Both the position numbers and the translations under genes were made by a program. From positions 124,001 to 188,000 of the forward strand of contig NZ_CP020952.1 in assembly GCF_000172795.2 (NCBI RefSeq): a DNA stretch of 64,000 nt, read 5' to 3'. This stretch comes from Rhizobium sp. CIAT894. Lineage in GTDB: Bacteria > Pseudomonadota > Alphaproteobacteria > Rhizobiales > Rhizobiaceae. Shown here piece after piece: positions 50,735-57,694 of this stretch (the first letter of the stretch is position 1; every line of letters starts with the position of its first letter). The notes below the pieces were generated by a model. The model did no database searches and was not told the DNA's origin. It saw only the letters and a list, made by a program, of their open reading frames with translations.

Positions 50735-52087
50735 TTACCTCTGTGGTTTGGCGGCGGTAAAAAGCGCCGGCGGTTGAAAGGGTGCGCTCTTGGCGGCCGG
50801 ATCGACATTCGCCAGAGTGCGGGTAAGCGCGAGCTCGATCGCGAGAGCTGCGGTGGAAAAAGTCTGGGCTATTGCGGCAAGATGAAAAGCTGCATCCGAT
50901 CCGAGCGCGATCGCGGCGGCCGCCGCAATGACGGCGAGGTAAAAGATGCAGAGCCAGGCCGTCGCCCGGCGTCCGTTTATCAGCTCGGCCAGGCGCGGCG
51001 TCGGCCGGCGTCCGAGCAGCGGTCCGAAGGCTTCGATCCAGGTAAGGAAAGGAACGATCTTCAGGAGCTGCGACAGGCCGAACCCGGTCAGCCAGCCGAA
51101 GACGAACAGGTAGCCTATGGCGGTGAAAACCTCGGGCGCGGCATCCGATGCCAGGGCGATGGCCAACATCGGCACCGAAAGTCCCAGCAGAACGAATGCC
51201 GGCAAGGATCCAGCCATGTTGAGCTCGAGGCTCTTGCGGCGCCGCGCGCGGTAGGTCGAAAACAGGTCGGCGAGGTAGACCGCGACCGGCAGTTGGAAGA
51301 GCAGCGATCCGAACAGGAAGAGGCGATGGCCCAGGACGGGTGCAAATATCGTCGAGACCATCGCCACGGCAAGTGTGCCCGTCGCAAGCAATCCCGTGGC
51401 GCGAATGAATGGCGACCTCTTCATGTCGTCGGAAAGCAAAAACATCGGCAGCAGCTTATAGCTGACGCCGATCGCGGCGAAGCTCATCCAGCCGGCGAGG
51501 CCGAAGCTCGCATGGAACGGCACGGCATTCGTGTCGAAGGCGATGATGCCTGTGGCCTCCGTCAGCCCGGAAACCGTGACGGCGAACAGTGCTCCCAATG
51601 CCAAGGTCACAGCAAGGCATGCCATGCCGATCATGACGAGCGGCGAGGCGGCGTGAGCCGCCCTGCCGCGCCACAGGCCTAAAGACAGCACGAATCCGAT
51701 CGACAACAGCGATGCCAGCAGCACAGACGATGCTGCCACCATGACCGGGCCTGCCGCACCGGATCCTGCATCGATCAGATGGAAGCCGAGAAGGAGAAGT
51801 CCGAGCCCGGCGACGGAACCCGCAAGGCAGGGCAGGTCGAGCCGCCCGGTCGGCAGGCTGAGGCCTGTCAGAACCGGGGTAAACTGCAGAAGCGCCCCGA
51901 TCATGAGGAGGCCGAGCCAACCGATCGTAATGCAATGGACGATAATCAGCGCATGGGGTTCGGCAACATTCGACGACGGCGCCCAGGCTCCGGCCGCAAG
52001 CAGGCCTTCGGCCAGAAGCAGGAAGAAGAGCGCAGCGCCGAAATATGACATCGTCCAACGCGACAGTGTTGCTCCCACCGGCATCAT
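50735..52087 (-). CDS. Polytopic membrane protein (about 12 TM) in the DUF2249 module
   Basis: The 450-residue product is almost entirely hydrophobic helices with histidines near membrane faces (PHALIIVHCITIGWLGLLMI, NAVPFHASFGLAGWMSFAAI, FAPVLGHRLFLFGSLLFQLP). The repeated helix pattern and His placement recall heme-copper oxidase-like or NnrS-like proteins, but I cannot assign a family. GGAG precedes ATG 52087. The gene is embedded between two DUF2249 genes in the nitrite/NO region, suggesting a membrane component of an accessory NO or redox system. Confidence 0.75.
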   Translation of the reverse strand: MMPVGATLSRWTMSYFGAALFFLLLAEGLLAAGAWAPSSNVAEPHALIIVHCITIGWLGLLMIGALLQFTPVLTGLSLPTGRLDLPCLAGSVAGLGLLLLGFHLIDAGSGAAGPVMVAASSVLLASLLSIGFVLSLGLWRGRAAHAASPLVMIGMACLAVTLALGALFAVTVSGLTEATGIIAFDTNAVPFHASFGLAGWMSFAAIGVSYKLLPMFLLSDDMKRSPFIRATGLLATGTLAVAMVSTIFAPVLGHRLFLFGSLLFQLPVAVYLADLFSTYRARRRKSLELNMAGSLPAFVLLGLSVPMLAIALASDAAPEVFTAIGYLFVFGWLTGFGLSQLLKIVPFLTWIEAFGPLLGRRPTPRLAELINGRRATAWLCIFYLAVIAAAAAIALGSDAAFHLAAIAQTFSTAALAIELALTRTLANVDPAAKSAPFQPPALFTAAKPQR

Positions 52088-52102
52088 CGCGCTGCTCCGA
52101 AC

Positions 52103-52387
52103 TCAGTGGCTGCCGCAGCAGCAGTCGCAACCGGAATCCTGGCGGGTGATCTGTACGCGCCAGACGTCAGGCCCTTGTTCCAGATATTCCCAGAGGAATT
52201 TTCCCGGAAATGCGGTTTCAAGCTGGTAATGCAGGGGCCGGGGCTCGTGATCGCTGGTGATCAGCATGGCGTCGCCGGGGGTCAGTGCGCTGAGCGTGCC
52301 AAAAATCCGGGGATGCCGCTCGATAGGATGTATCGTCCTGACATCGATGTGGGGGGCTTCGGCGTGGATGGTTTGCGCATCGGTCAT
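52103..52387 (-). CDS. Small DUF2249 protein with Cys-rich tail
   Basis: The 94-residue product has one DUF2249 domain (RHPRIFGTLSALTPGDAMLI, HYQLETAFPGKFLWEYLEQG, WRVQITRQ) and ends in DSGCDCCCGSH, a likely metal-binding tail. It is the first gene of the minus-strand module, 15 bases before the membrane protein gene. The FNR-like box at 52529-52542 lies about 140 bases upstream and may serve both directions. Function unknown; such proteins recur with nnrS/nirK clusters. Confidence 0.83.
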   Translation of the reverse strand: MTDAQTIHAEAPHIDVRTIHPIERHPRIFGTLSALTPGDAMLITSDHEPRPLHYQLETAFPGKFLWEYLEQGPDVWRVQITRQDSGCDCCCGSH

Positions 52388-52528
52388 CTGGCTGTTTCCT
52401 TTTGCCGCGTCTTGCAGACTGGCGGGATCGCGGCTCGTCCCGCGCCAGAACGAGACGGTAAAGGGCTTTGCGGAAAGCCACTTTGACGGCGGACAAATAT
52501 CCGGATGATTCCCGGCCAGGCATCCTCA

Positions 52529-52542
52529 TTGATTTGGGACAA
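52529..52542. promoter_or_regulatory. FNR/FixK-like box TTGAT-TTGG-GACAA
   Basis: It lies in the 212-base divergent gap between the DUF2249 module and hemN. The plus-strand class II start would be near 52577, a leader of about 23 bases to hemN. One right-half position deviates from GTCAA. Confidence 0.6.
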
Positions 52543-52570
52543 GGAAGACCGCGCGGCCGGAGGTCATAAA

Positions 52571-52595
52571 GCATCCTGATTTTGATAGAGGATGC
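52571..52595. promoter_or_regulatory. Inverted repeat covering the hemN ribosome site
   Basis: GCATCCT at 52571-52577 and AGGATGC at 52589-52595 form a 7-bp stem with an 11-base loop. Most of the hemN ribosome site (GAGG, 52588-52591) lies in the stem, four bases before ATG 52600. A translational effect is possible. Confidence 0.45.
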
Positions 52596-52599
52596 GACA

Positions 52600-53952
52600 A
52601 TGTCCGACAATTTGGTCGCCAAATATGGCGATGCGCGGCTCCCGCGTTACACGAGCTACCCCACGGCCCCGGCCTTTTCAGCCGCCGTGGGGCCGGATGA
52701 ATATGTCAAGGGCCTCGCGAATATCGGAAAAACCGGACCGGTTTCCGTCTATCTTCACGTGCCCTTCTGTCGTTCGATGTGCTGGTATTGCGGCTGCCAC
52801 ACGACCATCACCCGGCAGGACGCCCCCGTTGTCGAATATCTCGACGTGATGAGCCAGGAGATCGAGCTCGTCTCCTTTGCCGCCGGAAACGACGTGCCCG
52901 TCAAGAACGTTCATTTCGGCGGCGGCACGCCGACGATCATGAAGCCGCAGGAATTTACGGCACTGATGGCGAAGCTCAGGAGCGCCTTCGCCTTCGAGGT
53001 GGATGCCAGCGTCGCGGTCGAAATCGATCCGCGCACCTTGGCCGCGTCCATGATCGAAGTGCTGGGCGAAAACGGCGTCGACCGCGCGAGCCTCGGCGTC
53101 CAGAGCTTCGACCCGATCGTGCAGGCCGCCATCAATCGGATGCAATCCTTCGAACAGACGGAGGCTGCGGTCGCCGGGCTGCGGTCTGCAGGGGTGACCA
53201 GCATCAATTTCGACCTGATATACGGCCTTCCCAAGCAGACTGTGCAATCCTGCGTCGAAACTGTCCGGCTCGCCGCACAGTTGCGTCCGGAACGTTTCGC
53301 CGTTTTCGGCTATGCCCACATACCTGCCCTCAAGAAGCATCAGCGCCTCATCGACGAAGCATCGCTTCCGGATGCCAGGCAGCGTAACGAACAGGCCGAA
53401 GCCATCGCCCAGGAGCTTGAAAAAGCCGGATATGAGCGCATCGGGCTCGATCACTTCGCGCTGCCGGAGGATCAGTTGGCGGTCGCCGCGCGCGAGGGGA
53501 GGATGAGGCGGAATTTCCAGGGCTACACCACCGACGATTGCGATAGCCTCATCGGCCTCGGCGCTTCGGCGATCGGGCGATTGCCGACCGGGTATATGCA
53601 GAACCACGTACCGCTGGGTCTCTATGCGGAGCGTGTCGCGTCCGGCGTGCTGCCGACGGCCAAGGGATATCTTCTGACCGAAGAGGACAAGCTTCGGGGC
53701 AGAATCATCGAGCGACTGATGTGCGATTTCGAAGTCGATTTGGGAAGGCTGAGCAGAGAGTTGGGTTTCGACACCGGCTTCCTCGTCGAGCGTAACGAAC
53801 GTCTCGGCGAACTTGTGGCCGATGGCGTCGTGACGATCCGCGACAACAGGATCGTCGTCTCCCAGGACGCACGCTTCATGGTCCGTGCCGTTGCGGCGGC
53901 ATTCGACGCCTATTTCGGCTCGCTCGGACGCACGCACAGCAAGGCCGCCTGA
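52600..53952 (+). CDS. hemN: Oxygen-independent coproporphyrinogen III oxidase
   Basis: The 450-residue radical-SAM enzyme performs anaerobic heme synthesis. The Fe-S/SAM site is HVPFCRSMCWYCGCH with Cys57, Cys61, Cys64 and the adjacent Cys66, as in E. coli HemN (CX3CX2CXC). Further blocks are FGGGTPTIM, the SLGVQSFDPIVQAAINRMQS segment, NFDLIYGLPKQT and RMRRNFQGYTT. ATG 52600 is used; a TTG 18 bases earlier lies inside the hairpin. It is preceded by an FNR-like box and supplies heme for cytochromes under low oxygen. Confidence 0.95.
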   Translation: MSDNLVAKYGDARLPRYTSYPTAPAFSAAVGPDEYVKGLANIGKTGPVSVYLHVPFCRSMCWYCGCHTTITRQDAPVVEYLDVMSQEIELVSFAAGNDVPVKNVHFGGGTPTIMKPQEFTALMAKLRSAFAFEVDASVAVEIDPRTLAASMIEVLGENGVDRASLGVQSFDPIVQAAINRMQSFEQTEAAVAGLRSAGVTSINFDLIYGLPKQTVQSCVETVRLAAQLRPERFAVFGYAHIPALKKHQRLIDEASLPDARQRNEQAEAIAQELEKAGYERIGLDHFALPEDQLAVAAREGRMRRNFQGYTTDDCDSLIGLGASAIGRLPTGYMQNHVPLGLYAERVASGVLPTAKGYLLTEEDKLRGRIIERLMCDFEVDLGRLSRELGFDTGFLVERNERLGELVADGVVTIRDNRIVVSQDARFMVRAVAAAFDAYFGSLGRTHSKAA

Positions 53953-53983
53953 TCGGCAGAGCTGGCGGTATCGCGCCATCTCT

Positions 53984-53997
53984 TTGATCGATCGCAA
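53984..53997. promoter_or_regulatory. NnrR/FNR-like box TTGAT-CGAT-CGCAA
   Basis: It is centred about 55 bases before ATG 54046 of a small membrane protein, giving a leader of about 14 bases. It is embedded in a larger CTTTG...CAAAG inverted repeat. Confidence 0.68.
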
Positions 53998-54045
53998 AGA
54001 GCGTCCCGGTCATACAGCCTAGGGTTCTGCCGAGAGGAGATCCTG

Positions 54046-54201
54046 ATGACCGACGCGCAGATGGGGCTATCGATAGCCACTCCCGTGATCACAGTGTTCG
54101 CAATCGCCCTTTATCAGATGGGCGTTCTGCAGCGAACGGGCGCCGTCGCCGCGATTCTCGCAGCAATAGCGATCGCCGTCGGTCAATTCTTGCAGAGGTA
54201 A
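54046..54201 (+). CDS. Small (51-residue) hydrophobic membrane protein
   Basis: This short gene starts at ATG 54046 after GAGAGGAGATCCTG, a strong ribosome site, and ends with TAA at 54199-54201, one base before the next gene. The peptide is hydrophobic: two predicted membrane stretches, LSIATPVITVFAIALYQMGV and VAAILAAIAIAVGQFL, separated by LQRTG. An NnrR/FNR-like box lies directly upstream. I do not recognise a family. The spacing, RBS and promoter support a real gene cotranscribed with the hemerythrin-like gene. Confidence 0.7.
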   Translation: MTDAQMGLSIATPVITVFAIALYQMGVLQRTGAVAAILAAIAIAVGQFLQR

Positions 54202-54202
54202 T

Positions 54203-54700
54203 ATGATGAAAAACCCGATCCCGACCGATTTCACAGAACTCGAAAGCTGCTACGGCCAGCTCATGGCATGGTGCGACGTGCTCCAGGCAATCGCCGACTT
54301 CCTGCCTTGCCATATCGATGAAAGCCTCTGCGGCCGTATCTCAAGCGGACTGATCCCGCTCCTGCTGACGACGCATGAACTCGAAGAGCGCCTTATTTCG
54401 TCGGGACTGGGCTTGATCATGGAAGCGAGTGACAAGGCCGATGCGGCCGAACGCCGGCGGGCAGGACGCATGTTTGATCGCGGTCCCGCTCAAGACGTCG
54501 CCGTTACGCTGGAAACCCTAGGCGAGGGGCGCTGCCGGCTCTCCTGGGAGGCCGTGGGATACCAGCTGCGTTCGTTTTTCTGCTCGATGCGTGGGCATAT
54601 CAGATCGGAACGCGAGATCATCAGATTGATGCAGCGGGCGGTGGAGGCTGAACGGGCGCGGGACTTGACGGATGCGATCGAGCAAACCGAAGCAGCCTGA
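54203..54700 (+). CDS. Hemerythrin-like helical protein
   Basis: The 165-residue, predominantly helical protein has two HxxxE-type motifs, LLLTTHELEERLI and SMRGHIRSEREIIRL, and extra candidate His/Cys ligands (LPCHIDESLCGRI). This pattern resembles hemerythrin-like proteins, which bind O2 or NO at a di-iron site, though the full H-HxxxE-H-HxxxE set is not obvious. ATG 54206 is an equally good start for spacing from AGAGG. Cotranscription with the 51-residue membrane protein and NnrR-type control suggest NO sensing or repair. Confidence 0.6.
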   Translation: MMKNPIPTDFTELESCYGQLMAWCDVLQAIADFLPCHIDESLCGRISSGLIPLLLTTHELEERLISSGLGLIMEASDKADAAERRRAGRMFDRGPAQDVAVTLETLGEGRCRLSWEAVGYQLRSFFCSMRGHIRSEREIIRLMQRAVEAERARDLTDAIEQTEAA

Positions 54701-54833
54701 ACAATGCCGTCGTCTGCAAGCTCTGGTCTCTGCCTGCCGCACATGAATGATCTCGCCGACAGCAAACAGACAGCTTCCGGTCTCTATCCAATCGCTTGCC
54801 GCCTTATGGAAGGCACAAGCAAAGGATCGAACC

Positions 54834-55100
54834 ATGAAGATGAAACTGACCGTCGCCCTTGTCATCCTGGCCACAACTCCAGCCTTGGCACTCGCCAGCC
54901 CAAGCTGCACCAAGGAGCCGAAGTCCAAATGGATGCCGGAGAAAGCCATGAAGGAAAAGATCGATGCGCTGGGCTACAAGGTGAAAACCTTCGAGATCAC
55001 CGGAAGCTGCTACGAAATCTACGGCAAGGACAAGGACGGCAATCGCGCCGAGGTCTATTTCAATCCGGTATCGGGCGAAATCGTCCAGAAAGGCGACTGA
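54834..55100 (+). CDS. PepSY-domain periplasmic protein
   Basis: The 88-residue product has a Sec signal (LTVALVILATTPALALA, cleavage near ALA-SP) and a short PepSY-like domain: KAMKEKIDALGYKVKTFEIT, GSCYEIYGKDKDGNRAEVYF, NPVSGEIVQ. Two cysteines could form a disulfide. ATG 54834 follows AAAGGATC. It ends 2 bases before a cytochrome b561-type gene, and the operon continues with a two-component system; PepSY/cytochrome b/two-component operons of this layout are common in proteobacteria. Confidence 0.87.
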   Translation: MKMKLTVALVILATTPALALASPSCTKEPKSKWMPEKAMKEKIDALGYKVKTFEITGSCYEIYGKDKDGNRAEVYFNPVSGEIVQKGD

Positions 55101-55102
55101 TC

Positions 55103-55672
55103 ATGACGCCCGTTCAGTTGCAGGAGCAGGAGGGCCTTCGGCCCTCCGAGACCGTAAACGATACCGTCAAGGTCTGGGACCCGATGGTCAGGCTGTTTCA
55201 CTGGACTGTCGTTACCGCCTGCATCCTCAACCTTTTTGTTTTGGGGGAAGGAAAATATTGGCATCGTTTGACCGGATATGTCGTCGCCGCTGCCATCGCC
55301 ATGCGGATCATCTGGGGCTTCGTCGGAACCAGACATGCGCGGTTCGGTGATTTCTTCCCAACGCCCGGCAAAGTCAGGGAGCAGATCCTCGGCATGATCA
55401 ACGGCAGGGAGCAGCGCTACATCGGCCACAATCCCGTGGCATCGATCATGATGCTGAGCCTTATGACGCTTCTTGCGATGACCGCGGCAACCGGCTGGAT
55501 GACGACACTCGATGCCTTCTGGGGCGACAAGTGGCTTGAGGAGGTGCACGGTGCTCTCGCCAACAGCATCATGATCCTGGCCTTCATCCATGCTGGGGCG
55601 GCATTGGTTGAGAGCTGGAGACATAGGGAGAATCTTGTCTGGTCCATGGTGACGGGTCGAAAGAGAGCATGA
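55103..55672 (+). CDS. Cytochrome b561-family membrane protein
   Basis: The 189-residue, four-helix membrane cytochrome b has likely heme histidines in VRLFHWTVVTACIL, KYWHRLTGYV, EEVHGALANSIMI and LAFIHAGAALVES. These match the NiFe-hydrogenase/thiosulfate-reductase cytochrome b561 family. It likely passes electrons between quinol and a periplasmic partner, possibly the PepSY protein encoded 2 bases upstream. ATG 55103 is used; its stop overlaps the response regulator start (ATGA). Confidence 0.88.
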   Translation: MTPVQLQEQEGLRPSETVNDTVKVWDPMVRLFHWTVVTACILNLFVLGEGKYWHRLTGYVVAAAIAMRIIWGFVGTRHARFGDFFPTPGKVREQILGMINGREQRYIGHNPVASIMMLSLMTLLAMTAATGWMTTLDAFWGDKWLEEVHGALANSIMILAFIHAGAALVESWRHRENLVWSMVTGRKRA

Positions 55673-56346
55673 GGATACTTCTCATCGAGGACAGTGCCCG
55701 GCTTCGCGAACTTCTTTGCGAAGCCATCCGCGAGGCCGGCTGGCGCATCGACGCCTTTGCGACGGCGAATGAAGGCCGCCTTGCGCTTGAGGGCGCTGGC
55801 TATGATCTCCTTCTTCTCGATCTCGGCCTGCCCGACGAGGACGGTCTCTCCGTGCTGAAGTCCCTGCGTGCCGCCAAGCAGCAGATCCCGGTGCTTGTGC
55901 TGACGGCGCGGGGAGCCGTCGACGAGCGCATCGCCGGGCTGGATGCCGGGGCGGACGACTATCTGATCAAACCCTTCAACAATGGCGAACTTATCGCGCG
56001 AATTCGCGCCCTGATGCGGCGCTCGCCGGTGACAACAATGCCGACATTGGAATTTGCTGACGTCAGGTTCGAAATGGCGTCCCGCCAGGTTACCTGCAAC
56101 GGCACGGAGATGGCGCTCGCCCCCTCGGAAAAGTCGCTGCTCGAACTGCTGATGCGCAATGGCGGGAAGGTGGTTTCCAAGCGCAAGATGGAACACGCTT
56201 TCTCCGAGTTCGGCGACGAGCGCAGCAGCAATGCCGTCGAGCTGGCGGTCTCCCGACTTCGCCGGAAACTGGAGGGACATCCCGCCGATGCCGTCATCGA
56301 AACCGTGAGAGGTGTCGGTTACATGCTGCGCGAGGAACGTGATTGA
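55669..56346 (+). CDS. OmpR-family response regulator (QseB/PmrA-like)
   Basis: The 225-residue product has a receiver (ILLIEDSARLRELLCEAIRE; Asp in YDLLLLDLGLPDEDG; Lys in DDYLIKPFNNGEL) and a winged-helix effector (MALAPSEKSLLELLMRNGGK, AVELAVSRLRRKLEG, TVRGVGYML). It overlaps the cytochrome gene by 4 bases and its kinase gene by 4 bases, so the operon is translationally coupled. It probably controls its own operon in response to envelope redox or metal state; the signal is unknown. Confidence 0.9.
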   Translation: MRILLIEDSARLRELLCEAIREAGWRIDAFATANEGRLALEGAGYDLLLLDLGLPDEDGLSVLKSLRAAKQQIPVLVLTARGAVDERIAGLDAGADDYLIKPFNNGELIARIRALMRRSPVTTMPTLEFADVRFEMASRQVTCNGTEMALAPSEKSLLELLMRNGGKVVSKRKMEHAFSEFGDERSSNAVELAVSRLRRKLEGHPADAVIETVRGVGYMLREERD

Positions 56347-57683
56347 TTCGGTCTAATCCCACGCTGACGGCCGTTCTGACGCGCAGGATCGCGTTTTTCG
56401 CCATGGTCGCGATGTTGGTCCAACTGGGCGTCATCTTTTCCGACTACTATTGGAATGTAGGCGAGCTTTCCCGCCTGTATGTCGAGCAGGAGACCGAGCG
56501 GCTTGCCTCGGGCGTGGGGGATAGGGACGGCGCAGTTACCTACCAGCTGCCCGAAACCATCAGCCGGCGCTACGCACATTCGCAAACAGGTTATGTCGCC
56601 CGCATTCGGAACGACCGGGGCGATCTGATTTTCGAATCCTGTGACGATGCCTGCGAAAGCCGATTTCTGCCCGCTGAGGTCAACCCGCCGGATTTCTGGC
56701 TTCGGACCGTCAAGCCTGGAAAACCTCTTACGCTGGTCGGTGGGCGAGCCTTCAAGATCGGCGAGCACCGGATCCTCGTTGATGTCGCCACCGTGGGCGA
56801 TCCTGAGAATCTCGCCTCCGGCGTCTTCTGGAACGAGATTCTCGAGCATATGATCGTGCCGATGAGCATCCTGCTCGGGCTTGTTCTCGGGGCGACTTTG
56901 TGGTCGGTGCGCCGCGCTCTGAAGCCCGTGAAGGCCGCGGCCGATGCTGCCGAACTCATCGATCCGATGGATTCCAGATCTCATCTGCCGTTCGAGGGAA
57001 TGCCGCGAGAAATCGCTCACCTCGCTGTGGCCGTAAACCGGGCGTTTCAGCGTGTCGGTGACCTCATGAATTCACAGAGGATATTGACATCCGGCATTGC
57101 ACATGAGGTCCGCACACCGCTTGCGGCCATCAAACTCGAGCTCGGCCGTATCGACCATCCGAGGGCGCGGAGAGCCGAAGGAGATCTCGACGACCTCATG
57201 CATTTCGTCGCCCAGCTGACTGCGCTGGCGCGGCTGGACACGTTCGATCACAGCGCGTTCGAAGAGGTCGATCTCGTCGCCCTCACGACAGGTGTTGCAG
57301 AGCAGCTTGCGCCTTGGGTTTACGAAAACAAACATTCGCTCGAGGTGTTCGCCGATGCCGAGACGGCAAGTGTCAGCGCCGCGCCGGCCCTCCTCAAAGA
57401 TGCCCTTCGCAACCTGATCGAGAACGCGGTTCGCCATACGCCGAATTCGACGCAGATCATCGTCAGGGTGCGAGAATACGGCATTCACGTCGAGGATAAG
57501 CGGGACGTTCGACAAGAGGATCCCCCTCACCAAACCCGGAATACGGACAGTCTTGGAATAGGGCTGAAGATCGTGGAGCGTATCGCGGAACTACACAATG
57601 GATCGTTGCGGCGCTCCACTTCGCCTTATGGTCACGTCTTCGACCTCGTGCTACCGGGCGGGCAAGCCAAGACAGGGCTGTGA
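56343..57683 (+). CDS. Sensor histidine kinase with atypical ATP-binding G1 region
   Basis: The 446-residue product has an N-terminal TM (AFFAMVAMLVQLGVIFSDYY), a periplasmic region of about 110 residues, a second TM (IVPMSILLGLVLGATLWSV), a dimerisation domain with GIAHEVRTPLAAIKLE and an HATPase domain with N-box NLIENAVRHTPNS and G2 SLGIGLKIVERIA. Between them the usual DxGPGI (G1) is replaced by VEDKRDVRQEDPPHQTR, so ATP binding may be altered. The TTG start at 56343 overlaps the regulator stop. Its partner regulator gene is directly upstream. Confidence 0.87.
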   Translation: MIRSNPTLTAVLTRRIAFFAMVAMLVQLGVIFSDYYWNVGELSRLYVEQETERLASGVGDRDGAVTYQLPETISRRYAHSQTGYVARIRNDRGDLIFESCDDACESRFLPAEVNPPDFWLRTVKPGKPLTLVGGRAFKIGEHRILVDVATVGDPENLASGVFWNEILEHMIVPMSILLGLVLGATLWSVRRALKPVKAAADAAELIDPMDSRSHLPFEGMPREIAHLAVAVNRAFQRVGDLMNSQRILTSGIAHEVRTPLAAIKLELGRIDHPRARRAEGDLDDLMHFVAQLTALARLDTFDHSAFEEVDLVALTTGVAEQLAPWVYENKHSLEVFADAETASVSAAPALLKDALRNLIENAVRHTPNSTQIIVRVREYGIHVEDKRDVRQEDPPHQTRNTDSLGIGLKIVERIAELHNGSLRRSTSPYGHVFDLVLPGGQAKTGL

Positions 57684-57694
57684 TAGGTCGGCCG

